Shown here in pieces: positions 31,829-42,011 of a stretch of DNA of 64,000 nt. Under the pieces are notes generated by a model. The model saw only the letters and a list, made by a program, of their open reading frames with translations. It did not search any database and was not told where the DNA came from. Made by a program: the position numbers and the translations under genes. Source of the DNA: Candidatus Omnitrophota bacterium (GTDB lineage Bacteria > Omnitrophota > Gorgyraeia > JABMRG01). The stretch is from the NCBI GenBank assembly GCA_030593065.1, contig JAUVHV010000009.1, forward strand, positions 1-64,000, in the 5' to 3' direction. Every line of letters begins with the position of its first letter. The stretch's first letter is position 1.

Positions 31829-33568
31829 ATGAATAAGATAACGCCCTTAGTGAGTTTTGTAGTAGTTAATTATAACGGCAGGCAATATTTGAAAGAATGT
31901 TTTAGCGCGCTATCGACGCTTGATTACCCAAAGGATAAAATCGAGATTTTCATGATAGATAATTGTTCAACAGATGATTCTATAAAATTTATGAAAAAGA
32001 ATTTCCCCAACGTGAAGGTCTTTAAAAATAACGTTAATAATTACGCGCGAGCTAACAATTTAGGAATAAAGAAATCCAAAGGAGATTATATTGCTTTTAT
32101 TAATAATGACCTTCAGGTTAGCAGGAACTGGCTGCCGGAGCTTTTGAAAATAATGGCCGAAGAAAAGCGGGCAGGCGCTGTAAGCGGAAAGATATTATTA
32201 ACGGATAATAGAATTCACAGTACCGGCCATGAGGAGTACCCTGATTTTTATTGGGGCGACCGCGGGTTTAAGAGTGAGGATAAAGGGCAGTATGAAAAAA
32301 TAGAAGAGGTTATAAGCCTGTGCGGGGCCGCGGTACTCTTTAGAAGGGCCTGCCTTGAGGATATAGGTTTCTTTGATGAAGATTTTATCATGTATCTTGA
32401 AGATGTGGATATTTGTTTTAGGGCAGCTAAGAACAAATGGAAGCTTTTTTACGCGCCTAAAAGCATAGCCAGGCATTATTTTAGCGGTACAAGCAACCCC
32501 GAATCAGTAAGGTATTTTTCCGAAAGGAACAGGCTGCTTTTGGCCGCGAAACATTTTCCGGAGAAATTAGGGGGGGCGCTATATGGCAAGGGGTATTTTA
32601 TCCAGGAACAGCGCAGCATATATGACGTGCTCCCGCTTGTTATTTCAAAATTGCTGGAATGCCATGGAGCGGATTATGTAAAATCAGCTTTACCGATTAT
32701 TTGCGGGCACTTAAAAAAGATATCTGTTCTCGAAAAAAGTATTTTGATAAATAAAACCGGCGAATTTGAAAATATTATTACCCAGCAGGAAGCCTCTATC
32801 GCTGAACTAAACGAGGCAAAGAAAGAACTCACGCAACAGGCCCGGGATATGTCAAATGCCGTCAAGGCAAAAGATCTATTATTAGAGCAGCAGGAAGCCT
32901 CTATCGCGGAACTAAGCAAGGCAAAAAAAGAGCTTATCCTGCGAATCGAGGATATGTCAAAGTCCGCCAAAGAAAAAGACTCATTGTCGCGGCAGCAGGA
33001 AGCCTCTATCGCTGAACTAAACGAGGCAAAGAAAGAACTCACGCAACAGGCCCGGGATATGTCAAGGTCCGCCAAAGAAAAAGACTCGTTATTAAAACAG
33101 CAAAAAAGTATTCTCAACCAGATAGAGGCCGATCTATTTAAGGTAAAGGAAGAATTAAAGGCCGGCAGGGATGATCTAAACAGGGTAAGCAGGTTTGACC
33201 TGAAAAGAAAAATTCTTCTCATAAAACCGCAGATAATCGGTATTGAAGATACAGTGGAAACGGTGAGAATTATAAAAAAGAAATACCCGAATTCCCGCGT
33301 ATATCTTTTGGCTAATCTACTAAAGCGGGATTATGAAAAAATAGCAAATAATAACAATATAGAAAAGGGGTTGATCTATTGCTCAAGCAGCCCCAAGCCG
33401 TACGCTAAAACAGAGGGGTTATTCGGCAAGGCCTTTTTTACAAGGTTTGACATAACTATAACATTGGTGTCTAATAAGCAGACAGAAAATTATTCAGGCT
33501 ATAAGAAAGCCAAAGCCATCTCCCTCTTGAGCTGTTCAAAAAATCGTTGTAATTATTACGTAGATTAA
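31829..33568 (+). CDS. GT2 glycosyltransferase with tandem coiled-coil repeats and GT9-like tail
   Basis: 579 aa from ATG 31829. N-terminal GT-A domain: SFVVVNYNGRQYLKEC, IDNCSTDDS, FINNDLQVS (DxD variant), SGKILL and a FDEDFIMYLEDVDICFRA acceptor motif. Then three 35-aa coiled-coil repeats (QQEASIAELNEAKKEL..., DNA 32783-33097). The tail KILLIKPQIIGIEDTVETVR...YLLANLLKRDYEKI resembles a partial GT9 (heptosyltransferase-like) N-domain. The coiled coil may set spacing or oligomerise the enzyme like a chain-length ruler. Confidence 0.88.
   Translation: MNKITPLVSFVVVNYNGRQYLKECFSALSTLDYPKDKIEIFMIDNCSTDDSIKFMKKNFPNVKVFKNNVNNYARANNLGIKKSKGDYIAFINNDLQVSRNWLPELLKIMAEEKRAGAVSGKILLTDNRIHSTGHEEYPDFYWGDRGFKSEDKGQYEKIEEVISLCGAAVLFRRACLEDIGFFDEDFIMYLEDVDICFRAAKNKWKLFYAPKSIARHYFSGTSNPESVRYFSERNRLLLAAKHFPEKLGGALYGKGYFIQEQRSIYDVLPLVISKLLECHGADYVKSALPIICGHLKKISVLEKSILINKTGEFENIITQQEASIAELNEAKKELTQQARDMSNAVKAKDLLLEQQEASIAELSKAKKELILRIEDMSKSAKEKDSLSRQQEASIAELNEAKKELTQQARDMSRSAKEKDSLLKQQKSILNQIEADLFKVKEELKAGRDDLNRVSRFDLKRKILLIKPQIIGIEDTVETVRIIKKKYPNSRVYLLANLLKRDYEKIANNNNIEKGLIYCSSSPKPYAKTEGLFGKAFFTRFDITITLVSNKQTENYSGYKKAKAISLLSCSKNRCNYYVD
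32783..33097 (+). repeat. Three tandem 105-bp repeats in the GT2 gene
   Basis: Units start at 32783, 32888 and 32993 (partial fourth at 33098). Units 1 and 3 are identical over their first ~70 bp, which suggests recent duplication or gene conversion. Confidence 0.9.
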
Positions 33569-33583
33569 GGCCCCGGTTTTTTT

Positions 33584-35836
33584 ATGAAAGTGCTCCTTAT
33601 AGACCCCCATGGGTGGCAAAAGCATAGTTGGAATTTAGGCCTGGCATATCTCGCGAGCGCTCTCCACGCGGCAGGTTTTCCCACGCAAATATTGGATTTG
33701 AATAATAATACCTATTCTGATGAAGAACTCAGGATAATTATATCGGAGTATAATCCACGGGTTATAGGGGTGTCAATAAAAACAGCTACAGCTAACGCTT
33801 CCGCGGGCATAATCGCTAAACTAAAAAACATTTTCCCGGATATTATTTATACAGCCGGCGGCCCGCATATAACACTTTGCGGCAAAGAATTCATGGAAGA
33901 AAATAAGGAGGTAAATTTTGGTATTGCCGGAGAAGGCGAGGAGTCTTTTCTCGCTCTGGTAAAGAATATAAGAGACGAGACTGGAAAAGTTTCCAAAATA
34001 AACGGTTTATACCACTATAAAGACGGGGGTTTGATCTTTAATAATAGGTGTAAACATCTGGATATTACTAAATTATCGTTTCCACGTTTTGAATGTATAA
34101 AAGACATCGACTTTACTGGTTTTAGGTATCCTTTGTTGACAAGCAGAGGGTGCCCGTATAATTGTATATTTTGCTGTGTTGGCTTGATCTTTGGCAAAAC
34201 TTGGAGGGCCAGAGAGCCGGAAGAGATTATAGGTGAATTATTGCAAGCTAAGGAAGATTATCGGATATCATCGTTTGAAATTATGGATGATAATTTTACA
34301 TTTGATATTGTTAGGGCTAAGAAGGTATGCGCTCTTATGATAAAGGAGCGCATCGGCATGGATTGGTGGTGCCATAATGGATTAAGGGCTGATAGATTGG
34401 ATCGGGAACTTCTTGTTTTGATGAAAAGAGCAGGCTGTAAAAGCGTAGCCCTGGGAATAGAAAGCGGGGACGAAGAGGTTTTTAGTAATATCAACAAAGG
34501 AGAGAAACTATCGGATATTATTAAAGCGGTTAGAATGGTTAAAAAGGCCGGCATCAAATGCGTTGGTTATTTTGTAATAGGCTTACCAGGGGTATCTGTA
34601 GACAGTGTCAAAAAGACGGTTAAGCTGCAAAGAAGTTTAGGGCTTTCGGATTTTAAATACAACATGCTTGTCCCGTATCCCGGTACAGGTATGTGGAAAT
34701 TTGTTCAGCGAAAGGGAAGAATGTTAACAGATGTTAAGGATATTTATCATTTTGGAGATAATATAAAAATATCTTTTGAAACAGAACGGGTGAATCAGGA
34801 AACAATAGAGAAATGTTGTTATTTAGCCGATAATCAGGGCTGGATTCCGGGAGAGCGGGATTTAAAAAAAATAAAGGGCGCGTTCGAAGAGAGATTTCAG
34901 AAAGATGCCGATCGTATTATTGTTATAGCAAACGAGCCTTTAGATGTAGGTAAATATATAGAGTTGGAGTTTGATAAAGCCCATCTGTTTAAAATAAAGC
35001 CGGAGACAGTCTCTGACGAGGCCTACGCGAAATGCGCGCTTAAAGGAACTCGTGAATTCAGTTATTTCGATGAGCTGTTTGAAATGATGCGGCCCGAACA
35101 TGAACTCATTGCTGATATTCTTAAGAAAAAGTTTTTTGTGAAAAAAAATAAGGGGTTAAATACGGAAGAGGTCAGGGGTGAAGTATTGCCAAACCCCTCT
35201 GAATGGGATAGTTCTCCGAAAACATATTTTGCCTGCAGGCTTAAGCGCAATTCGCCGGATACCCTCTCCCCAAAAAACGGCGTTATTTATAAAGATAATA
35301 TTGCTTTACCATTTAATCCTAATCCTCAATCGGCAAAAAATCCATGCGCTAAAATAGAAGCTGGCCTGGCTTTTATCTCTACCCGGGCTTATAGCGCGTC
35401 TTCCGCCTATAGCGCGGATTATTTAAGCGTAAAAGCCGAGTTTGACTTACAGGAAGTAATTATAAGAGGCAGCAATGAGACTGTACTGGAGAAGATTATT
35501 GATGAGGCGGATATTTTATTTTGCCCTGAATCATTGAAATATTTGGCTCTTGTAGCCTCAAAGGCTGGTATGAATGTTACCTATCGCGGTATTGGAGATA
35601 AAGATATCCCGGCAGGATATAGGGAGGTAGGGCTTTCCTTGCCGGGGGGCCAATATATTTTGAAAGATATAAGTGAGATGCTATCGAGTATATACCATAT
35701 AGTTTTAGCTATTTTTCCCCGCCTTATAATTTCTATAAAAAAATGCTGTGTATGCGGGGGCTTATGGATCCAGATACTGATTTTAATAATGCGGAAAAAC
35801 ATCAGGCACATGCTGGGCGCAATAGCGAGATTTTAA
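33584..35836 (+). CDS. B12-binding radical SAM protein with long extra C-terminus
   Basis: 750 aa. A cobalamin-binding-type Rossmann domain (1-145: LLIDPHGWQ ... YTAGGPHITLCGKEF) is followed by a radical SAM core with cluster motif CPYNCIFC (~190). The C-terminal ~330 residues lack a clear family. They include a GT9-like stretch (RIIVIANEPLDVGKYIELEFD), a low-complexity RAYSASSAYSADYLS segment, and a hydrophobic helix (IYHIVLAIFPRLIISI). B12/SAM enzymes of this kind often methylate unactivated carbons. In this cluster it may decorate sugars or a lipid anchor (inference). Confidence 0.85.
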   Translation: MKVLLIDPHGWQKHSWNLGLAYLASALHAAGFPTQILDLNNNTYSDEELRIIISEYNPRVIGVSIKTATANASAGIIAKLKNIFPDIIYTAGGPHITLCGKEFMEENKEVNFGIAGEGEESFLALVKNIRDETGKVSKINGLYHYKDGGLIFNNRCKHLDITKLSFPRFECIKDIDFTGFRYPLLTSRGCPYNCIFCCVGLIFGKTWRAREPEEIIGELLQAKEDYRISSFEIMDDNFTFDIVRAKKVCALMIKERIGMDWWCHNGLRADRLDRELLVLMKRAGCKSVALGIESGDEEVFSNINKGEKLSDIIKAVRMVKKAGIKCVGYFVIGLPGVSVDSVKKTVKLQRSLGLSDFKYNMLVPYPGTGMWKFVQRKGRMLTDVKDIYHFGDNIKISFETERVNQETIEKCCYLADNQGWIPGERDLKKIKGAFEERFQKDADRIIVIANEPLDVGKYIELEFDKAHLFKIKPETVSDEAYAKCALKGTREFSYFDELFEMMRPEHELIADILKKKFFVKKNKGLNTEEVRGEVLPNPSEWDSSPKTYFACRLKRNSPDTLSPKNGVIYKDNIALPFNPNPQSAKNPCAKIEAGLAFISTRAYSASSAYSADYLSVKAEFDLQEVIIRGSNETVLEKIIDEADILFCPESLKYLALVASKAGMNVTYRGIGDKDIPAGYREVGLSLPGGQYILKDISEMLSSIYHIVLAIFPRLIISIKKCCVCGGLWIQILILIMRKNIRHMLGAIARF

Positions 35837-35840
35837 TATT

Positions 35841-38204
35841 ATGAAAATACTGCTTCAAAATCAATATGACAGCCTGCTGGGGGGCGTGGAAACTTATTTT
35901 CAACTTATAGTAGACGCCTTGATAGAGAAGGGGAATGAGATAATAGCTGTATATACTCAAAGCGGTAAAAAACCGAATATTCAAAAAAATGGTTACAAGG
36001 CATTTTATCTGCCGAACATAGAAAAAGATATAAGTCTTTTGAGATCCATAGTAATAGAAGAGAAGCCGCGCGTTATTCATCTTAATAATACCCATTACCC
36101 AAGCCGATACAGTTTTCTCAGCAGATACGCCCCCGTTATCCAGACTGTCCATGATTTTTTCCACTGTTGCCCCACACTGCTGAAGATACTGCCTGAGGGC
36201 ATATGCGAGAGCCCCTTTGGCATGGACTGTTTTAAAAATAGATGTATCTCGTGGAAAAATACAGATGACTTACGGAGATTTAGAGCCGGATGTATAAATC
36301 GCGAGGCAATGAAAAAATTTGAAAGATTATTAGTGGTAACCCCTTACATGAAAAACATGTTGATTGACAATGGATTTAGAGAAGACAAAATCCAGGAGCT
36401 CCTTCTATTCGCGAAGGATTTAAAACTTGATATTAAACAGGTTGAGGATAATATAATAGTTTATGCCGGCAGGTTGGCGAAAGAAAAAGGCGTTACCGAT
36501 TTTATACATATGTTAAAGGCATTATCGATCAACTATAAGGCTTTTATCATAGGAGATGGCCCGCAAAAAGACGAATGTGAAAGTCTGGTTAATACTATGG
36601 GGCTTAACAATAGAGTAAAATTTACAGGATTTTTAGGCCGTGACAGCATCAATGAGTATTTTAAAAAAGCGTCTGTAATTATAATCCCTTCCTTGTGGCC
36701 TGAACCGTTTTGCCTGGTCGGCATAGAGGCCATGGCGCATTCCAAGCCGGTTGTAGCTTACGCGGTAGGGGGCATCTCCAGTTGGCTGAGAGATAATTAT
36801 AATGGTTTCCTCGCGCATAGAGGTGACATTGCGGGATTGGTCCATAGAGTAGAGACGCTGCTGAAAAACAGAAAGCTGGCGGAAGATATGGGTAAAAACG
36901 GACGCTGGTTATTCGAGAAAAATTTTTCTGAAAATACGCATATTTCTAAATTGCTGTCTGTTTATGAGTCAGTTGCCTTATCCGGAAAGATTGCTAAAAA
37001 GAGGCGCTTCAATATGAAATTCCCACTGACAGCCCAATATAAAAAACACCGCTCTCCGGAGATATTGCCGGGTGAACCGCTTCCGGATTATAATAAAAGA
37101 TTAATTAACTTTGAAATAGAGAATGGAATATCTGTAGTCAGGTCTTATCCTGAGGAGATAACCATAAGTACTACCACAAAATGCAATATGGAGCCCCCGT
37201 GTGTTATATGCGAAAGAAACTTAAGGACAAAAAACCTGGAATATGATATAGACGCGGCTGCCCTTGAAAGAATAAAACCTATTTTTAAATACGCGGACAG
37301 AATATACCTGCATTGCGGCGGTGAGCCTTTAATGACAGGGAAGATATTTGATATTATAGAAAGCGTAAAGCCGCCTACCAAAATAATATTCAATACAAAC
37401 GGGGCATTATTTACCGAAAAAACCATAAGATACACGGCCGACCGCGATGTTGTCGATGTGATCAGCTTTTCTCTTGATGCCGCGACTGAAAAAACCTACA
37501 AAAGAATAAGGAGCGCCGATTTCAACAAAGTAATCGGTAATATAGAGGCGCTGATAAAATACAGAAATGAAAAAAATAAAGCTAAACCGCTTCTAAGGCC
37601 GTTGGTCCTTCTGAATTTTTGCATATTTAAACAAAACATAATGGAGGTTCCTGATTATGTCTTATTGGCCCATAGGTTAGGAGCTGACGGCATAGATTTT
37701 TCTCACTTAAACGAAGGTTTCGACTGGCAGCAAAAAAGAGCGGATTACCTTTTTGATTATAAGAGAGAGTCTGTATTGAACATGGAGAACGTTAAACTGC
37801 ATGATAATCTTATACGCGAGGCCTATAGATTAAGTAAAATACATAAAATCCCGATTAATTTTAACGGCAATCCTTTTATATCAGAAATCGGCCCGGAAAG
37901 GAAAGAGATAAAAAACAGCATTTCAGAAATTATAAAATATAATAAAAAATGCCCCGCTCCCTGGAGCAGGGCGGTTATTGAAACAGATGGCAGGGTAAGG
38001 ATCTGCTATTTCCACCATAGCGCTTACGAGACGATAGGCAAGTTAAGAAATGACAATTCAAGTCCGTATTACCTGCAGAGCGAATCATTCGAGGAGATAT
38101 GGAACGGAGAAGAAGCCGTATCTGTGCGCAAGGAGTTCATGGAAAAAGGAATAGCGAAAAGATGCGTAACTAAAAACCCATGTATATTCCAAAATCGTAT
38201 CTAA
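35841..38204 (+). CDS. GT4 glycosyltransferase fused to radical SAM/SPASM-like domain
   Basis: 787 aa. Residues 1-~385 are a complete GT4: GGVETYFQLIVDAL, VYAGRLAKEKGVTDF, IIGDGPQKDE, and PSLWPEPFCLVGIEAMAHSK. From ~430 onward comes a radical SAM domain with CNMEPPCVIC (C-x5-C-x2-C), a GGEPLMTG loop, DAATEKTYKRIR, and a cysteine-containing SPASM-like tail (KKCPAPWSRAVIETDGRVRI ... CVTKNPC). The reading frame is continuous, so the two activities are on one chain. A sugar transfer coupled to radical modification is unusual. Confidence 0.88.
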   Translation: MKILLQNQYDSLLGGVETYFQLIVDALIEKGNEIIAVYTQSGKKPNIQKNGYKAFYLPNIEKDISLLRSIVIEEKPRVIHLNNTHYPSRYSFLSRYAPVIQTVHDFFHCCPTLLKILPEGICESPFGMDCFKNRCISWKNTDDLRRFRAGCINREAMKKFERLLVVTPYMKNMLIDNGFREDKIQELLLFAKDLKLDIKQVEDNIIVYAGRLAKEKGVTDFIHMLKALSINYKAFIIGDGPQKDECESLVNTMGLNNRVKFTGFLGRDSINEYFKKASVIIIPSLWPEPFCLVGIEAMAHSKPVVAYAVGGISSWLRDNYNGFLAHRGDIAGLVHRVETLLKNRKLAEDMGKNGRWLFEKNFSENTHISKLLSVYESVALSGKIAKKRRFNMKFPLTAQYKKHRSPEILPGEPLPDYNKRLINFEIENGISVVRSYPEEITISTTTKCNMEPPCVICERNLRTKNLEYDIDAAALERIKPIFKYADRIYLHCGGEPLMTGKIFDIIESVKPPTKIIFNTNGALFTEKTIRYTADRDVVDVISFSLDAATEKTYKRIRSADFNKVIGNIEALIKYRNEKNKAKPLLRPLVLLNFCIFKQNIMEVPDYVLLAHRLGADGIDFSHLNEGFDWQQKRADYLFDYKRESVLNMENVKLHDNLIREAYRLSKIHKIPINFNGNPFISEIGPERKEIKNSISEIIKYNKKCPAPWSRAVIETDGRVRICYFHHSAYETIGKLRNDNSSPYYLQSESFEEIWNGEEAVSVRKEFMEKGIAKRCVTKNPCIFQNRI

Positions 38205-38228
38205 CAAGGGGTCAAGTCTTAATTCTTG

Positions 38229-39452
38229 ATGAAAATACTTCATATTATTCAGAGGTACCCACCCGCTATTGGCGGTTCTGAAGCCTGGTGCCGGGGCATT
38301 TGTGGATACCTGGCAGATAAAGGACATTGTATAACGGTCCTGACCTTGGACGCGTATAACGAAGAAGAGTACTGGCGCGCCCCTTCTGCCGATGCCTGCA
38401 GGCTGAAAATTAGAGGGACAGATTACGACGGCAAAGTCAGGGTAATAAGATGCAAAATCACGAGAATGCATCCGCTTGTCTTAAAATTTTTTAAGATACT
38501 AGAGAGGCTCTTTAAGGTATATCTTTATGGCCCGCACTCAGTAGAGATGTATTTTCGAATGATGAAAGAGATAAAAGAAAACGATGTTGTGCACCTGCAT
38601 ACCGTGCCTTATACATATAATTTTATTGGATTATGTATCGCGAGGTTATTTAAAAAACGAGTAGTCATTACCCCGCATTTTCATATCGGGCACCATCAAT
38701 ATGAGGCGTGGAGTGTTTTTTGGCTTCTCAAGATGTGTGACAAAGTTCTTGCTGTAAGCGATTATGAAAAAAATTATCTCTCAAAAAAAGGCATAGATAG
38801 AGACAGGATTATTATTGCCCACAACGCGGTTAGCATAGATGATTACGCGCCCAAAAAGTTGGATAGTTTTAAGGAGAATCTCCTCAAAACTTACGGGATA
38901 CAGGAGAGCGCGAAGATAATAATCTTTGTTGGCAGAAAAATAGAATATAAAGGCGTCGATGTTCTGATTGAGGCAATAAGAACCTTAAGAAATGAGATGC
39001 CTGTAAAGCTTTTTCTGGTAGGGCCTGATTTTCCATGGTTTAAGATATATTACTCTAATTTGACGGCGGAGGAGAAGAGAGATATTATTAATTTTGGGTG
39101 TGTCTCCCACTCTGTTAAAGTGAATCTTTTGCATCTGTCGGATGTCCTGGTTTTGCCTTCCGCATTTGAAGCATTCGGAATAGTCCTGTTGGAGGCATGG
39201 GCCTGCAATCTGCCAGTAATAGGCAGTGATAGAGGTGCGTTGCGCGAAATTATAGATAAAGGCGGGTCGATTTTTAAGCATGGTGATATTAAAAGCCTTA
39301 ACAACAGGATCAGGATTTTGCTGGGAGACGAAGGTTTGTCTAAAAAAATGGCGCAATGGGGAAAAGAGGCGGTGTCCCGGATATATAGTTTAAATAAAAC
39401 CGGGGAAAAGGTTGCTGGCGCGTATTATGAAGATTTTACAGGTAGTGCATAA
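38229..39452 (+). CDS. GT4-family glycosyltransferase
   Basis: 407 aa from ATG 38229 (the TTG at 38226 is less likely). GT-B marks: RYPPAIGGSEAWCRGI, TPHFHIGHHQYEAW, IIFVGRKIEYKGVDVLIEA, PSAFEAFGIVLLEAWACNLPV. It follows a partial GGGGTCAAG repeat at 38207-38220. The end overlaps the next GT start. Confidence 0.92.
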   Translation: MKILHIIQRYPPAIGGSEAWCRGICGYLADKGHCITVLTLDAYNEEEYWRAPSADACRLKIRGTDYDGKVRVIRCKITRMHPLVLKFFKILERLFKVYLYGPHSVEMYFRMMKEIKENDVVHLHTVPYTYNFIGLCIARLFKKRVVITPHFHIGHHQYEAWSVFWLLKMCDKVLAVSDYEKNYLSKKGIDRDRIIIAHNAVSIDDYAPKKLDSFKENLLKTYGIQESAKIIIFVGRKIEYKGVDVLIEAIRTLRNEMPVKLFLVGPDFPWFKIYYSNLTAEEKRDIINFGCVSHSVKVNLLHLSDVLVLPSAFEAFGIVLLEAWACNLPVIGSDRGALREIIDKGGSIFKHGDIKSLNNRIRILLGDEGLSKKMAQWGKEAVSRIYSLNKTGEKVAGAYYEDFTGSA

Positions 39453-40773
39453 TTTTTTGCCGTATTCTAAGGCAGGGACAGAGATTTATACGCATAACCT
39501 TTCCCTGGCATTGGCTCAAAGAGGGCATAGGGTCTCTATTTTCCATAGGTGCTGCAATTTAAAGAAAAGAGAATACGAGCTTACGCGTAAAAAAAAGGGC
39601 GGGCAAGAGATCTTTTGCCTTAATAACACGTTTAGCTTGTGCGATTCATTTGAGATGACTTATAAAAATGGTATAATAGCGGAGGCTTTTGCCAGGGTCC
39701 TGGATGACAGCAAGCCGGATATTGTGCATATTCAGCACCTGCTCTACTTAAGCGCTGAGATAATCAAAGAGATCGTTAAAAGAGGTATTCCCGTTGTTTT
39801 TACATTACACGATTATTGGTTGGCCTGCCCGCAGGGGCAATTCCTAAAAAGCAATGAAAAGCCCTGTCACGGAGAAGATGCCATTGAATGCGTTAAATGT
39901 GTGGCTTATCAGCTTGGTATCAGAAAAAACTCTTTTAAGCTGTATTATTTTTTAAGAAGGTATATCCCGGAATACCTTGTCCAGTGCGCTAAAAGATGTT
40001 ATCTGGTTTTTTCTTCTTTTTCAATCAGAAAAAAAGGCGCGAGCCTGATAAGCGGAAGGGCCTCTTATATGCGGAAGATTTTTTCCGGAATAGATATGTT
40101 TATAGCTCCATCCAAGTTCTTTAAGCAAGCTTTCGCCGGATTCGGCATACCGGAAGAGAAAATTATTTTTTTGCCGCATGGGTTCAATCTGGATAATCTA
40201 AAGCAGCCGCGGAAAACTTTTTCCAAAAAGTTGAGGTTTGGTTTTATAGGAAACTTAATGCCGGCGAAGGGCGCCCATATACTGATTCAGGCTTTTAATG
40301 AAATTAGGGATAATGCCGCGGAATTAAAGATATACGGCAAGGCCATATCATACAAAAGTATAATCGGCAATTATTCAGCGCGCATAAAAAAAATGGTTGT
40401 TAATAAAAATACCAGATTTACAGGAGAGTTTGATAATCGGGATATAGAAAATATTTTTTCGGAAATAGATGTCCTGGTTGTTCCCTCGATTTGGCGGGAA
40501 AACTCACCATTAATCATTCAGGAAGCGTTTATCGCTAATACGCCTGTTATCGCGTCGGATATCGGCGGTATCCCTGAGTTGATAACAGATACTGTAGATG
40601 GGTTATTGTTTAGGGCGGGCGATATAGAGGATCTGCGCGGGAAGATGGTTATGTGTATTGAGAATCCATCCTTGATACAAGAGTTAAAGCGGAATATCAG
40701 ATTACCAAAAGACATAAAAGGCCATGCCAAAGCGATAGAAGGCATGTATGAGGATTTATTAAAAAAATGTTAA
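39427..40773 (+). CDS. GT4-family glycosyltransferase
   Basis: 448 aa from ATG 39427, overlapping the upstream gene by 26 bp. VVHNFLPYSKAGTEIYTHNL, FTLHDYWLACPQGQFL, FGFIGNLMPAKGAHILIQAF, PSIWRENSPLIIQEAF. A cysteine-containing insert (CHGEDAIECVKCVAYQ) is common in this GT4 subgroup. Confidence 0.92.
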   Translation: MKILQVVHNFLPYSKAGTEIYTHNLSLALAQRGHRVSIFHRCCNLKKREYELTRKKKGGQEIFCLNNTFSLCDSFEMTYKNGIIAEAFARVLDDSKPDIVHIQHLLYLSAEIIKEIVKRGIPVVFTLHDYWLACPQGQFLKSNEKPCHGEDAIECVKCVAYQLGIRKNSFKLYYFLRRYIPEYLVQCAKRCYLVFSSFSIRKKGASLISGRASYMRKIFSGIDMFIAPSKFFKQAFAGFGIPEEKIIFLPHGFNLDNLKQPRKTFSKKLRFGFIGNLMPAKGAHILIQAFNEIRDNAAELKIYGKAISYKSIIGNYSARIKKMVVNKNTRFTGEFDNRDIENIFSEIDVLVVPSIWRENSPLIIQEAFIANTPVIASDIGGIPELITDTVDGLLFRAGDIEDLRGKMVMCIENPSLIQELKRNIRLPKDIKGHAKAIEGMYEDLLKKC

Positions 40774-42011
40774 GGTATCTTTGCATAGCGATTATATTAT
40801 TACTGGTTATCTGGATCTCTTTTTTTCCTGAGCCGGTTCAGCAGGGGTATAGCCTTCTCGCAAAAAGCGTCCTTATCTTCGCCCTTGCGGCTCTCTTAGC
40901 TCAAAAAGGAGTTTCGATATTTAAATTCAGTGATTTTCCACTCTGGCTATTCATAGGCGCGATGGGCTTAAATGTCTTATTTGCTCAGCAAAAGAGCGTA
41001 GCGCTCAAGACATATTCGGATTTGGCAATATTCGTGTTTGTAATCTATTACCTGATATCAGAAGGCCTTTTTTCGCAAAAAGGTTTCAACCTTCTGCTGA
41101 AAACCATATGCGTATCAAGCATTATAGTAGCGTTGTGCGGAATAGGGGAGTCTCTGTCTGCTTTTAATCCTCTTTACGAATATTTTATCGAAAACCCATT
41201 CTACAAGCGGTATATATCAGGATTTACGCGCCCCGTATCTACGCAATTCCATACTGTGATATTGGGAAGTTATCTGTTAGCGGCCCTGCCGTTCAACGCG
41301 ATACTGTTTAAGCAGAGCGGGTCGATTTCTAAATTATTAGGCGGCTTAGGGCTTGTATTGAGCGTAGTAGTAATAACCCTGACTTTTTCCAGGGGAGTTT
41401 TTCTTGGGTTGATAGCAACAGTTACGTTTTATCTGTTTTTACAAAAGCATTATCGCCTTTTGCTTATATTTTTCATCGCGTTAATTTTATCTGTGATTTT
41501 TTGTACTTATCTGCCCTATCCTATTAATAGATTCGGCTTAAGCCAGATGATAACTCAGAATAGCGGCATGTTTTCAGAGTATAGGCTCACAAGGTTTGTT
41601 ATGGCGCTACGGGTAATCACGGATCACCCGTTGGTAGGTTTGGGGTTCCAGCATTTCAGGATCAGATTTTACGAATATTATCCCCTTAGTTTCAACGTTC
41701 CTTATGAGTTTATGATACCGGATAATATGTATTTAGCTATTTTAGCGGAAACCGGTTTAGTGGGGTTCGCGGGGTTTTTTATTTTTATTCTGTCTGTATT
41801 CATTAAAGCAAAAAAATGCTTGGTAAGATTGGGGCGTCAGCCGGAGCGTAAAAGGGAAGCGATCTTTATCATGGCCGGTTTTACGGGATTGCTCGTTAAT
41901 ATGATGGCTTACGAACTTTTTTACTGGTTAAATATTTATATCTATTTTTGTATATTCATAGGTTTGATAGAATTTTTTTATAGGTTGCATACCAGGGAGC
42001 CTTTAAAATGA
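40767..42011 (+). CDS. O-antigen ligase/polymerase-like membrane protein 1
   Basis: 414 aa, about eleven membrane helices and one large periplasmic loop: Wzy_C/WaaL signature LTRFVMALRVITDHPLVGLG plus FRIRFYEYYP and a DNMYLAILAETGLVG following. Joins glycan repeat units or ligates glycan to an acceptor on the periplasmic side. 7-bp overlap with the GT, 4-bp overlap with the next. Confidence 0.85.
   Translation: MLRYLCIAIILLLVIWISFFPEPVQQGYSLLAKSVLIFALAALLAQKGVSIFKFSDFPLWLFIGAMGLNVLFAQQKSVALKTYSDLAIFVFVIYYLISEGLFSQKGFNLLLKTICVSSIIVALCGIGESLSAFNPLYEYFIENPFYKRYISGFTRPVSTQFHTVILGSYLLAALPFNAILFKQSGSISKLLGGLGLVLSVVVITLTFSRGVFLGLIATVTFYLFLQKHYRLLLIFFIALILSVIFCTYLPYPINRFGLSQMITQNSGMFSEYRLTRFVMALRVITDHPLVGLGFQHFRIRFYEYYPLSFNVPYEFMIPDNMYLAILAETGLVGFAGFFIFILSVFIKAKKCLVRLGRQPERKREAIFIMAGFTGLLVNMMAYELFYWLNIYIYFCIFIGLIEFFYRLHTREPLK

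Noticed and set aside
32674-33222. 182-codon minus-strand ORF opposite the GT2 gene
   Set aside because: Antisense of the tandem coiled-coil repeats; its apparent internal repeats simply mirror them.
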